From Lunularia cruciata (taxonomy: Eukaryota; Streptophyta; Marchantiopsida; Lunulariales; Lunulariaceae), in contig OX419755.1 of assembly GCA_948567375.1 (NCBI GenBank), positions 6,887,001 to 6,951,000 of the forward strand: DNA of 64,000 nt, read 5' to 3'. Shown piece by piece: positions 12,003-23,200 of this stretch; positions within the stretch are counted from its first letter, which is position 1; every line of letters begins with the position of its first letter. Position numbers and translations under genes: made by a program. Under the pieces are notes generated by a model. That model searched no databases and was not told where the DNA came from. It worked only from the letters and a program-made list of their open reading frames with translations.

Positions 12003-12341
12003 TTGATTAGTTCCAATGGGATTGAAAGCTTGACCTATGCAAGTTTGCTTCACTTGCAAGGTACAATATCTAATCGGGGTTGTAAGATTTTGGTTGATTT
12101 TGGAAATTCAAAGAATTGCATGTTTATGCAAGTAGCAAAGGAATTGGGTATTTCTATCAAGCTAGTGATTGGAAGTATATTGATGATGGCGGATGGTAGA
12201 AAGGGTTCTACATTCTGTACCTCACATCTTGTTACTTTTGAGATTGAGAACAAGTATTTAGAATGTATGAGGTTTGTAGTGGCACCTCTACACTATGATA
12301 TCATTCTAGGAATACCTTGGCTCGAATGTCATAAGGTTTAA
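12003..12341 (+). pseudogene. T2 aspartic protease fragment
   Basis: This 112-codon open frame has the retropepsin signature ILVDFGNSKN, where DSG is normal, so the residue after the catalytic Asp is changed. It ends with the conserved hydrophobic motif IILGIPWL. The enzyme would process the Gag-Pol polyprotein. It is separated from reverse transcriptase by a TAA stop. Confidence 0.75.
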
Positions 12342-12404
12342 TTTGATTGGACCCGACGAAAAATTCAAGTACAACATCAAGGTAGGAATTTTTTATTAGG
12401 TTGT

Positions 12405-14065
12405 TTGGCACCTCTAAGTAAGACATCTAAGAATAGTCAATCCCAAGGTGGGAAGTTTGTTGAGAAGGTAGCCATAGAGCATGCCTTGAAAGGACAAGAG
12501 ACCCTAGATGGGAAGATTGCCATGAAGGCAACCATGGAGCAAGCTTTGAAGAGAAGTGAGTCACTTGATAGGAAGTTTGTTAGTGAAGCAGCCATAAAGC
12601 AAGCTTTGGAGGAAGATAAATCTATTTTTGTGGTGTGGATCAAGCCAATTGCACTAGGAAAATTTAAGGAAAGCCAAGAGCCTCATCAAGCAAAGGTTGA
12701 TCAGATAGTTCAAGAGTTTGCGGACGTGTTTCCGGATGATCTGCCAAAGGGTTTACCCTCCGATTGTGGTATGCCTTTCAAGATTGAGTTATTGCCAGGG
12801 AGTACTCCAAGGAGTAGACCAATCTATAGGCTCTCACCAAAGGAGTTGGAGGAGTTGCAAACAACATTTATGGAGTTGTTGGAGAAGGACTTCATACAAC
12901 ATACTACTTCTCCTTGGGGAGCACCGGTACTATTTGTTCCAAGGAAGGATGGAAGACTTTGTTTCTATATTGATTATCGTGGGTTCGATAAGCAAACAAT
13001 GAAGAATGCATATCTCTTGCCTTGGATTGATGACTTGCTTGATCAATTGAGTGGAGCACAATACTTTTCCAAACTGGATCTTTGTAGTGGCTATTGGCAA
13101 ATTCCCATTGAGAGGGAGGATGTGCAAAAGACTGCTTTTTGCACAAGGTATGGGCATTTTGAGTGGAGAGTTCTACCTTTTGGGATCACTAATGCTCCAA
13201 TTGTCTTCATGGATTAGATGCATTGGGTGTTAGATGGACTATTGGATTGGTACATGGTGGTGTTCTTGGATGATATCTTAATCTATAGCAAGATAGAGGC
13301 AAAACAAGTGAATCATGTGCGAGTAGTCCTAAGACAACTAAGACAATGGAAAGTTTACTACAAGAAGTCAAAGTGTGTTTTTTGGTAAAAGGAAATTACC
13401 TTCTTAGGTCACAAGATCTCATCAAAAGGGATCAAGATGGAAGAGGAGAAAATCAAAGCTATTACTGATTGGCCTACTCCAAAGGATGCTATAGAAGTAA
13501 AAGCATTTAATGGACTTGCCAGTTTTTATTGATGGTTCATTCATTATTATGCTCATGTGGCTACACCATTGACTGACCTCTTGGGGAAGAACTTGAGTTT
13601 ACAATGGACCACCAAGCACAAAGAAGCATTCCAGAAGTTGAAACATATGGTGTCTTCAAGACCCATCCTTCAATCGTATGATCCTCAACCACCTTGTGTG
13701 GTTGATTTTGATGCTTCTAACTTTGCAATTGGAGCTGTGTCACAACAAGAATTCCCATATGGACTACATCCCATTGCCTTTGTGTCTCACCAACTAAATA
13801 TGGCTGAAAGAAATTACTCTATTTAAGACCAAAAACAACTTGCAATGGTATATGCCACCAAGGTATAGAGACATTATCTTTTGGTGAAACAAGTGATCAT
13901 ACAAACTGATCACAAACCATTGTTGCAAACCTTACACTTGGAACACATGAAGAGTTGACATCATTGATGGGAGGAATAACTTCAATTGTTTGATATCAAA
14001 CTTGGATACAAACTAGGTCGATTCTATGTCAACCCTGATGCTTTATCACAACGACCTGATTTGAA
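12405..14065 (+). pseudogene. T2 reverse transcriptase and RNase H
   Basis: The open part 12405-13217 carries fingers and palm motifs ([47 protein letters not shown]). After a TAG stop the frame continues with the catalytic VVFLDDILIYS at about 13255-13290, then the thumb (EITFLGHKIS). RNase H follows, with VVDFDASNFAIGAV near 13700 and TDHKPLLQTL near 13905. At least six in-frame stops are present. Near the start, at 12440-12620, three short similar segments ([13 protein letters not shown]) repeat in tandem. The function would be cDNA synthesis and RNA removal. Confidence 0.85.
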
Positions 14066-14269
14066 GTCTCTTCCTCTCATCACGGTAGCAATTACAATGG
14101 TGTCAATTGACTCCAAGGTCCAAAATGAGTTTCAGTCAGTGCTACAACAAGATCTCTTCTTCCAAATGGAACATGGTCATCTTACAACATGCAACAAGGA
14201 ATACAACACCTTCTCCTTCAAGGAAGGCCTTCTATTCCATGAAGACCAAATCTATGTTCCAACCAAAGG

Positions 14270-15335
14270 TGATCTTTGATTTGTATGTCTTCAAGAAGCC
14301 CATGATTTACTAATAACTGGTCACATGGGTGTGGATAAGACCTTGGGTACCCTCCAATGCCAACGGTGGTGGCCCAACATGACACAAGATGTTTGAGAGT
14401 TTATCCGATTGTGTGAGAGTTGCCAATGTAACAAGGCCAACAACCAAAAGCCAAGTGGACTCCTTCAACCACTCCCCATTCTATCCACTCAATGGGAACA
14501 CGTGAGCTTGGATCTCATTACATCCTTGCCCAAGACAAAGCAAGGACACACAACAATCATGGTGTTTGTGGATAAACTTAGTAAGCAAGTCCACTTAGCA
14601 CCAACCTGTGATACCATGGATGCTCCAACCTTAGTGCAAATCTATGTCGACAATATCTCCAAGCATCATAGGATACCACATGTACTCATTGCCAACCTCG
14701 ATCCTCAATTCACCAAGAAATTTTGGCAAGCACTCTTCTAGATACTTGGCACCAAGTTTACATTTTCCACCGCCTATCATCCTTAAATTGATGTACAAAC
14801 AAAATGTGAAAATCATACCTTGGAGGATATGTTGCGTGCCTTTTTCAATGTCCACCATACCAATTAGGATGAATGTCTTGTAGCTACAAAATTTGCCTAC
14901 AACAATTCCAAACAGGCAAGCACAAGATTTTCTCCTTTCTTTCTCAATTTTGGCCAAGATCCGCTTGTCCCAAATTCTCTTCTTGCTCCTCCTCTATCTT
15001 AGGTCCCTCATACTTCAACCTTCTTGACAACCATCTCCAAATCTCTTCAACAAGCCAAATCTCACCTCCTTGTTGCTCAAAATCGTCAAAAACAATATGC
15101 CGACCACCATTGTTGTGATCTCACCTTTGCAGTCGGTGATAAAGTTATTTTATCCTTTAGTAATATACCCCTCCCACTTGATACCCAAGTTTGTAAACTT
15201 GCCCTTAATTGGATAGGACCCTTTGATGTCACCCAAATTATCTTTGTTCTTGCTTATCAATTTGCCTTGCCTTGTCATATACGCATCCATCCTGTCTTTC
15301 ATGTTTCCAAGTTAAAAGCTTTGTTCCTAACCCCT
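14270..15335 (+). pseudogene. T2 integrase
   Basis: The zinc-binding region is visible near 14325-14440 (ending CESCQCNKANN). The DDE core lies in 14490-14800 (VSLDLITSLPK, then ANLDPQFTKKFWQALF, then a YHP-type motif). The C-terminal region sits in 15024-15330 (HPVFHVSKLKAL-type end). Stops and frameshifts break it into pieces. Integrase joins the cDNA to the genome. Confidence 0.8.
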
Positions 15336-15374
15336 CTTCTCTTTCCTCTCAAGTCCAAACCCCTCCTCCTCTTG

Positions 15375-15575
15375 TCTCTATCAATGATCATGAGGTGTAC
15401 AAAGTTGATCGTATCTTTGGGCGTCGCCACATTCACTGAGGACGCTGACAACATATGGAGTACAAGGTCTTTTGGAAAGGGTATTCCCTTCATGATGTCA
15501 CATGGGAACCTTTTTCTCACCTCCAGAATGCACAAAAGGCCATCTAGGAGTTTGAAGCTTCAATGGCAACGAGGA
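15375..15575 (+). pseudogene. T2 chromodomain
   Basis: In broken frame the bases encode an EVYKVDRI start, an EYKVFWKGYS core and a TWEPFSHLQNA end, followed by a helix with EFEASMA. These are the beta strands and C-terminal helix of a chromodomain, including aromatic cage positions. Two in-frame stops lie between strand 1 and the core and one lies in the helix. Chromodomains of this element class recognise methylated histone H3 and bias insertion to heterochromatin. Confidence 0.75.
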
Positions 15576-15601
15576 TGTTACCAACTAGCGGTAGAGGAAT
15601 A

Positions 15602-16094
15602 TGTAACAATATGGAGCTTAGCAATGTAGTTAGTAAGGCTAACAAAGTAGAGAATAAGCCAAATTAGCCCAAAATATTCCAAAAGCATCTAAGAAGCTTC
15701 TTGGGAAGCTTCTTGATTAGCTTAACTTGCACTCCAAGAAGGAAGCTTCTAGAAGCTTCTAACTAGCTTAGCTTGCATACCAAGTAGGCGGCTTCTAGAA
15801 GGATGCTTCTTGAGAAACTTTCTAGTTAACTTGGCTTGCATTCTAAGAAAGCAGCTCAAGGGAATAAGCCAAATTAGCCCAAAATATTCCAAAAGCATCT
15901 AAGAAGCTTCTTGAGAAGCTTCTCAAGGGCCTTGTATACTATCTATAAATACCAAAGCCAAATCTCATGCTAGGCAAATGCCTAGCATGAGCTTTGGCAT
16001 GAGTTTAGCATGAGCTTTGGAGTTTTCCTTCATTCAAGTGTCCCAATGTGAACTTCCATTCTCCTATTTCTCTCCTCGGTCACTGTCTTTTACA
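15602..16094 (+). repeat. T2 3' LTR
   Basis: It is 493 bp, from TGTAACAATATGG to TCTTTTACA. It matches the 5' LTR except for an internal duplication: the phrase beginning AATAAGCCAAATTAGCCC occurs at 15653 and again at 15863. A purine-rich stretch, GCGGTAGAGGAATA, directly precedes it and is the likely polypurine tract. Confidence 0.88.
15741..15760 (+). promoter_or_regulatory. Four-unit perfect heat-shock element in T2 3' LTR
   Basis: GGAAGCTTCTAGAAGCTTCT reads as four consecutive five-base units (nGAAn, nTTCn, nGAAn, nTTCn), the consensus for heat shock factor trimers. A second GAA/TTC cluster at 15903-15922 lies about 20 bases upstream of a TATAAATA box at 15944-15951. The layout resembles a heat-inducible promoter; activity is inferred. 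Confidence 0.6.
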
Positions 16095-17140
16095 AGTGTG
16101 GATCCAAGTAGCTCTAGCTATGGATAGATTTGGGCATCAAGGTAATGAAGCGTGTGTTGCACAAAGCTTAAATATTTGGAGCATTAGTGCATGTTCAACA
16201 ACTGCCTTTACAAATAGAGTTATGATGGCCATATTAGATTTGATGAGGAGTCAAGTTGCATGGCCTAAGCACAAGGAAAGGAGGAGGATATCCATAGTTT
16301 TTGCACATAAGGTTTCCTTGGTTGTGTTGCTTTGGTAGATGGAAAACTATTTCTTCTTGCCGCTCAACCTATTATGGATGGAGAAGTCTATATCAATAAA
16401 AAGGGTTCATATTCCATAAAAATCCAAGTGATTTGTGATGAAAAAAGGAGAATTATACATTTTACTAGAGGTAAGTTCTAAAGGTAAGTGCATTGGCGCT
16501 CCTCTTTGTACATTTGCATGATTTTATTAAAGGTCTGATTGATTTTTTTATTTGTAGGGAATGCCAAGGTGATCCTCTTTGTACATTTGCAAGATTTTAT
16601 TAAAGGTATGATTTGATTTGTTTATTTGTGAGAATTCCAAGGTCATGTCACGACATAATTTGTTTGAAAAATTCATCATTATGGACTGATCTGAACCAAA
16701 AAGTTGAATGTTAAAATTTTGAGGCAAAAGAGTACCTTTTAGGTGATTTTGGTCATGTACCTATGCATCACCTAGTCCTAGCTTTCAAGTATGCCCAATC
16801 AGAGGACAAGCAAGAGTTCAACAAATATTTGGCAAAGGCAAGGGTGATAAATGAGAGTATTGAAAGCTAGATTGCATTCTCTTCATGAGCTAAGAACTCA
16901 ACTTAAAGACAATAGTAGAGATGCAAATTTGTTAAAGTGGGTTTCAATGTGTATTATTTTACATAACTTTTAATCAATAGGTCAGATGTTTGGTTAGAAG
17001 ATGATGGTGGATTTATAGAGGAAATTCAAATAGATTTAGAAATGTATTTTCATGGAATTGAACTTGGTAAAGAAAAAAGTAGATCAAGGGTGATGCAACA
17101 ATGTATTGCTCATCACCTCAATGATATACTAGAATGAGCT
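16095..17140 (+). pseudogene. PIF/Harbinger-type transposase remnant
   Basis: Read across frame breaks, this looks like a Harbinger-class (DDE_Tnp_4-like) nuclease. From 16105 there is a helical N-terminal region (ACVAQSLNIWSIS), then at about 16308-16345 the first acid in GCVALVDGKLFLLAA, followed by YINKKGSYSIKIQVICD. Near 16740 comes EYLLGDFGH (second acid). Near 16820-16860 comes AKARVINESIE (third acid). A helix ending CIILHNF sits near 16950. Frameshifts and stops make it non-coding. No terminal inverted repeats were identified. It directly abuts the T2 3' LTR. Confidence 0.7.
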
Positions 17141-20100
17141 TCTCGATAATAAAGTATTCATTCTTCAATTCTTCATATATGGAATGTTTCTTGTATATTA
17201 TCCCATTTTCATATGCATATCCATAAACAAACACCAAGTTTACAAAAATTTATGTTTCTCCCTTGACTATGACAAGATCTTATGTAAAATTGCAAGAAGG
17301 CACTTAGGGATGCTTGGTGTAAATTTTAAGGCATTGAGTGTCACCCAATTTACACTCAAAGTTGCTAGATGGCGCTCAATCTTACCCAATGTGAACTAGA
17401 AGTTGCTATATGGTGTTGAGTGATGCCCAATGAGCATCAAAAGACCATATTAATATTGGTTGGTAATGGTGGCACCTGCAATGCTTTCCCATAGACATTG
17501 GTGGGCATTAAGAGCCACCTCCCATTGTGTTTAAATTAGGCTGGTTCTCGTCGTCATAACATAATGGTGCTTGGAGGTGCTCCTTTTCTAAAGTAATAGT
17601 TGGGTGTGCCGGTTGGTAACATGGCATAGCGCATGTTCTTATTGCTTGCCGCTCATGATTCTAATTTTTTTCTCAAAATTTGGGTTCTTTCCACTGAAAT
17701 AAAAATTTAGTTAGAATGGGATATACATATATTTTGTCAAGTGAGTGCTATATAAACCCTCTTCTTGCACATTTGTTTCACATTTTTGGAATTGAACCAT
17801 TTTGGAGAGTCCTCATGAAAGAACCTATTTGCACTTTAGCTTTTGGGTGTTTGAAGGAAGAGGGTGTAGTTCAATTTTTTTGAGCATTGTGGAGATTCAA
17901 AGGGTGTACATGTTTGATTTTGAGTGTTGTTTGAGTTTTTGGGCAGAATAAGGAGTTTGAGTGGTGGGGTTTGAGAGAGTTTTGCATTTTAAGACATAAT
18001 TGCATGATTTTCATTTTGGGACCAAAATTCAAAACTGAGAAGAAGAGAAGGATTCAAAATTGGAAGGAAATGAGGATCCAAAATTGGGAAAGAAAGGAGA
18101 GGATTTGGGAGTAGTTTCTGAACACAAGTGAGAACTGAGAAGGAGAGGAGAGCAAGGAACCATAGTTCCTACAATATCCATGGCAAAAACCTGGGGTTAT
18201 GAGAAGATTGTTGACGGTCTAGACATGGGAAATACTCATGAAGGAGATTGGCTCATTGGATTTCATACCATTCAACTATTAGTAAACTTCATCAAATGGT
18301 GTTGGATGGATAAACATCAGATTTGAATTGTTGTAGCTGGAATGAGGGAGGTCAATCTCAATGTAATTGGCCTCAAAATTACCCTTGGCCTTCAATACCC
18401 ATGTCCACAGGTATTATTTTGGCCTTCTTAAGTTATTTTTCTCTATTTTACTCTAGTTGAAAAAAATTTAGTATCTTTATTTCTCTATTTCTCCCCCTTT
18501 TATGTGTTACAATTATCAACACCTATGAGTGTCACCCAACATAGACTATGTCTATCATGTAATGCCCTCCAGCACTATCATGTGTCTATGGGCATCACTT
18601 GATATCATCCACAATTAAAACCCTAAACCATTATGTCCCGCAATGCCTATGAGCATCATCTGGTGCCATATGAACCTTCTTTGACTTAAACCCTATCTGA
18701 CAATGGCACCCAATGCAATTGCACCTCACTGGTGGGCATCCATGCATGGCCCCAAGCATCACCCCATTCTTTGCATCACCATGCACCACGCTTGGCACCA
18801 TGGAGACTGTCTACTAGCACCGATGAGCATTGCTTAGTGGTAATTTCTCTTGAAAACCTTGTCCTATAGCGGCAATGAGTGGCTTCCTATGGCATCCATC
18901 CATTTTATTCCTATCCAAGGGCACCATTGAGTGGCACTTAGCATCCTTGTGTGTGAGGATTGAGGTTTCTCTTGGTAGTTTTGTAGGTTCTTCCATGTAT
19001 TGAGTTCGTGAGTTTCTTGAAACAAGAATTCTTGCAAAGGTTTGGTCAAAGGGAGGCAATTTCAATTGACAATGGATATATTTAGAGATGCACTTGCTAT
19101 GCCAAGGAAGAGGACACCAAGGTGGAGGATTTTTCCCTACATATCTATTTCAGATTGGTTTCCACAAAGAGACAAGGTTACAAAGAAGTATCTTGCAAGG
19201 CAATGTGTGTATTCTACTTCTTCTAGTGAATGTGTGCACTTGTGGCATCAACTATTAGGCCCAAGATTGTACATGGGCATTTGGTTCTCAATACCAAGAT
19301 GAAGTTGAGGAGATTTGTTGTGGAGTGTTATGATTGGAGAGAGTTAGCATTTCAAGCTATCATTGCCGAGGTGAGGAGTTTGCAAAGCCAATTGATTAAG
19401 GAGACCTAAGGGGCATAGGTTCAAAATCACCTTCCTTAGGCAGATACTCACTCATCTCTTTGTGGAGAGAGGTTTCATTGCTAAGGAGGAAATGATGGAC
19501 TTGAGTGAGGAAGAGGATGATCATGATCATGAAGATGCAGATAGCACAGACAAGGACAAGAGTGTTGATTATGGAGAGGATGAGGATGGTGAGTGATTGA
19601 TTAGATTTGAGTTTTAGAATATATCTGTATGTTTTCATTGTTTGAAAATGTACAAAGTTCTATTGTATATACCATTACCAGATTTAATATTTGAGTTAAT
19701 TTAACATGCCTTAATTAATGAACTTATATATTTACTTGATTCAACAATGAATTTTACTTGATGGATGACTAAATGTACCACTTGTGAACAGATGTTCAAC
19801 AGATTTGTGTTGAGATACATGCCTTACAAGTTGTGAGGTTAGGTTGTGATAATAACTAGTTTATTCTATGATATTGGAGTTAGAAAATATTAGAAAAACA
19901 TCCAAGGAGATTAAAAGTATAATAAGTATATGCTTTGCTACTACTAGAGTTTTTATTGGAAAAAAACCCAAGGAGATTGAAAATACAATGAGTATATACT
20001 TTACTACTTGTAGATATTGAATACCTATTGAGAGCTATAACGGGAATCCAAAATGTCTAGTTCTTGAGTCCATTGCTCAAGTTTAAAGTTAAGTGATAAG

Positions 20101-20265
20101 TGATAATTTTTGAAGTGAAAAAGAGAAGTTCAAGTCATTGGTCACTTAGTTCAAGTGAGAATTAGGGTGGAGCAAGTTCCACAATGATAGTGGAATAGTA
20201 AGCATATGGGTAGTGGCAAGTGTGGTTTGGAGTTGTTCAAATAGCATGGGAGTGGAGTATTGTAA
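17141..20265. other. Unassigned AT-rich region with decayed open frames
   Basis: No recognised gene. From 18180 to 19600 there are plus-strand open pieces that may be remnants of one older reading frame: a start near 18180 (MAKTWGYEKIV), 19042-19302 (MPRKRTPRWRIFP), and 19270-19595, which ends in an acidic tail (EEEDDHDHEDADS). I do not recognise the family. The arrangement suggests a decayed repeat-encoded protein rather than a host gene. The remainder is anonymous. Confidence 0.35.
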
Positions 20266-20269
20266 TACC

Positions 20270-20850
20270 ATTAGCTACACATAGTATCTAAAGGTGGAAA
20301 TTGGCTTGGTAATATTTTGAGGGATGTTATATATGATGGTCTAAGTATATTAAATATGATTTTCACCAAAATATTACTTCCACTAATAAGGCAAAAGCAA
20401 AAAACACCATAAAAACTTCCGAGTCAATTTTGGAGGCCTAAACAAATAAATTAGACCTCAAAAATAAAATGTTCTCCCCCCTCACTCTTAAAAGGATAAG
20501 CAAGGCCTTCTCTCGTCTTTTTCATCTCATTGAGAGCTTTTCAATGGTACCTCACCTATGCAATTTTGAGCTTCTTACAAGAAGATTCTCCTAAAGATCC
20601 CCTTTGGTCCAACTTGTTTGGCCAACCAAATAGAAGCTTGCTAACATGTCACCAATCCATGCATCTTATCCAAGGGTGGAGCTCCCTTTGAGTGGATCCT
20701 CTTTGCTATATAATAAAGACAAGGCGCTCCTTTGGGATGTTAGAGTATTGAGGAATTGTGTTTCTCTTGTCCTCAAAACATTACAAGTATATGATGCTTC
20801 ACTTATGCTTGGTTCACTTGGTAGGTTTCTAGAGATCTCCTTGATCTAAT
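20270..20850 (+). repeat. LTR-like dispersed repeat R1, copy 1
   Basis: This segment is similar over several hundred bases to 63140-63860. Shared phrases include CACCAAAA with CTTCYACTAATAAGGC, AGAGCTTTYCAAYGGTACCTCACC, CCAAGGGTGGAGCT and a TATATAATAAAGA box followed by GGYGCTCCTTTGGGA. A TATA box followed by a short transcribed-looking stretch suggests an LTR promoter of an unidentified retroelement, but ends and an internal region could not be defined. Confidence 0.5.
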
Positions 20851-21144
20851 ATCCCACTTTTTGAGGTATTGGTATATTCTCTACAAGAAGGATAATGCAA
20901 CTCTCCTATCCATTCATGTCACATCTAATGGATTCCAAAATCTGCTTGATTGAACTTGTATTAAATAAGAAATTGGATTTTTTTATGTTATTAGTATTGA
21001 ATATGTTGAACGAGTATGAAATAGTTCTTTGGATCTTTTGGTGTTCAAACTTGTCCTGCATTTACAAACAAGTTCCAAGTTTTCAAAGAATAGTGATTTG
21101 CTTTAATCATGGAATTGACAAAAAGGTTTAGGTTACCATTTTTC

Positions 21145-21460
21145 CTTGGTCAAGTGCTACAAGCATGCTAGGGGTTTGCTTTAGTCAAGTGTGTTTCATT
21201 GCGTGTATGTTAGGGGTTTGCCCTAGTCAAGCGGGTTTTTTTTGTGGGTATATTAGGAGTTTGCATAATCAAGTGGTTTTGCTACATGTATGTTAGGGAT
21301 TTGCACTGGTTGAGTGGGTTTTGTTGTGGGTATGTTAGTGTTTTTCTTGACCAAGTAGGTTTTGTTGTGGGTATGTTAGTGTTTTTCTTGACCAAGTAGG
21401 GTTTGTTGTAGGAGACTTTCTCCATGTTGGTAAGAGTCAGCCAAGTGGGTTTTCATTGTG
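21145..21460 (+). repeat. Minisatellite, about 41-42 bp unit, about seven copies
   Basis: A degenerate unit of the type TCAAGTGGGTTTTGTTGTGG plus GTATGTTAGGGTTTGC is repeated about seven times. The two units near 21320-21400 are almost identical to each other. It lies downstream of R1 copy 1 and may be part of its non-coding region. Confidence 0.65.
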
Positions 21461-21479
21461 GTTTTGCTGCATTCTCACT

Positions 21480-22880
21480 TAGTTTGTTAGGGTTTTCCAC
21501 ACTTTGTAAGGTGAAAGATAAAGTCAGAGATGAGTACATCATCTTTATGTCTTTAAAAATAGGCAAATATCTCTTTAGAATAAAATAGTTCACTTGTATA
21601 CCATATTTCCATATATTGTGCTCATGCTAGCATTCCAATATACCAAGCAAGCAATCCAATATAACAAGGAAGCAGTCTAGTATAACTCCTTTTTTTACCA
21701 TAAAAATACACTATCAATTACTTTTTTTATCTAAAAAAATTGGTTCAAACACACTTTCAAATTTGGGCTTCATTGGAGCAAAAAACTCTAGAGAGACATC
21801 AATAAATATGGATGTGGCATAAGATGTGCAAGACTCGCAATCCTGAGCAATAGAAGATGTGAACATAGAGGAGTCACATGATATCTGTTTTGACAACAAT
21901 TGACATCTTTATTATGCTTATCCATGTCTTCATGTTATCAAATAGTCCAATAGTCAACAAAGAGTTTTAGTGTAAGAATTTATATACAAAATTACAACAA
22001 TAGTAAAGGTATATGAGAGCAAAAGCCATTCTAGGAACAGGTCATCCAAACCTCATTAAATGTATATGCTTTGTAACAAGATAACTTTATGCTCAATGCA
22101 AGAGTAGTGATAAATTCATAAAGTAGAATGCATCAAATGTAACCTAAAGCAAAGGCATAATTGCAACAAATCAAGAACAAGATATATCTAAAAGACTAGA
22201 TTTGCAATTTAAAATCTATACTAACTATTCAATAGAGAAAATTGGAGTCCAAAAGTCAAGTAGAAAAAAAGTGCAACTTCAAGGTTTGCAAGCCTATAGG
22301 AGAAACTATGTACACCAATGGTATGTTCAATAAGTATATAAATGCACACATGTATCATGCTTCTAAAATCTCTATCTCTTCATGATGTTGGAGGAGGAGG
22401 GTCAAAGGAGGGAGACTTGGTGGAAGATTGTCTAGTCTAATGCCCTTTAATGTTGTATCCATGAGCCTAATGAGTGGTCTTTATTATCAACACAAGACTA
22501 TATGTCCAAAGGAGATCCTATTCCCCAACATGCATGGAGGTCCTAAAATGCACATGCCAAACCCTAGTAAGTTCCATACTCTAATCTAAGAGATGACTTG
22601 AAGGGCAACTCCTCAATGAGAAAGTCAATAGATGATCTCAAATCTACTCTATATTGTGTTAGAGGAACTATCAAGTGGTGATATGATGATGAAGCTAAAT
22701 CTGACACTCTGGAATAGAAGGGAGTAAATGGACGAGTATGTATACTACTAGGAATATGGTTCCTATAGTAATAATGCTAATCTATCAATATATCTTGTGA
22801 ACATAGACCTAATGCAATAAATGCACTATAAGGCCGGTGTATGTACTCTCTATAGTGGTCTCATCCATGTCATCAAGCAG
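21480..22880. other. Unassigned region
   Basis: AT-rich sequence with no open frame above about 61 codons and no repeat that I could match elsewhere in the window. Confidence 0.4.
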
Positions 22881-23200
22881 GCCTATAAGACAAATGTCAT
22901 TTTTTTCATCCCTTAATAAAAACCCATGGCCCATATGTTCCTCAAAATATGCTCAACTACATGTCTCATGTTGTTGGTCCAAATGACAACCTCAAACTTT
23001 GAGATACAAAACTCCATGAACTCTCCAACTCTAGGACAAGAGATATATGTAACAGAAATTTGGGGTCTATAAATGGTCCATCCATAGTGAGCCACCATGG
23101 ACGACCATTGGCATGCAAGACAATTGTTAGTACACATGATATCTACCAAACAACCAATATTTAGTACCAAAATCTTCTTGCTCCTCTCATGAGAGTAAAT
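22880..23200 (-). pseudogene. FCP1/NIF-like phosphatase fragment (weak)
   Basis: On the minus strand the frame reads RSKKILVLNIGCLVDI, then a gap, then PRVGEFMEFCISKFEVVIW and TNNMRHVVEHIL. This resembles the start of plant FCP1/NIF-type HAD phosphatases, in which a KLLVLD-type strand is followed by a R-P-x-x-x-E/D-F-L segment and a V-x-V-W-S/T motif. The catalytic Asp of motif I is replaced (LNIG), and no further HAD motifs were found downstream. It is therefore a decayed fragment at best, perhaps carried by a repeat. Chance similarity is possible. Confidence 0.35.

Larger units (their letters stand above)
10405..16094 (+). mobile_element. Family T2 chromovirus, full-length plus-strand copy with both LTRs
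   Basis: 5' LTR 10405-10814, primer binding site at 10816, gag, zinc knuckle, protease, reverse transcriptase, RNase H, integrase, chromodomain, then 3' LTR 15602-16094. Domain order is that of a Ty3/gypsy chromovirus. The coding part has stops (for example at 13217, 13388, 13532 and 13826) and is inactive. LTR ends are TGTAAC and TTTTACA. The flanks do not give a clear target duplication (left TAGGG, right AGTGT) and belong to unrelated sequence, so a rearrangement has probably removed one original flank. Confidence 0.9.

Noticed and set aside
10400..16099. Target duplication for the plus-strand T2 copy (TAGGG versus AGTGT)
   Set aside because: The pentamers do not match and the flanks derive from unrelated sequences.
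19042..19302. Possible host gene exon (86-codon open frame)
   Set aside because: No family resemblance, no convincing splice-linked neighbours, and the surrounding frames are decayed.
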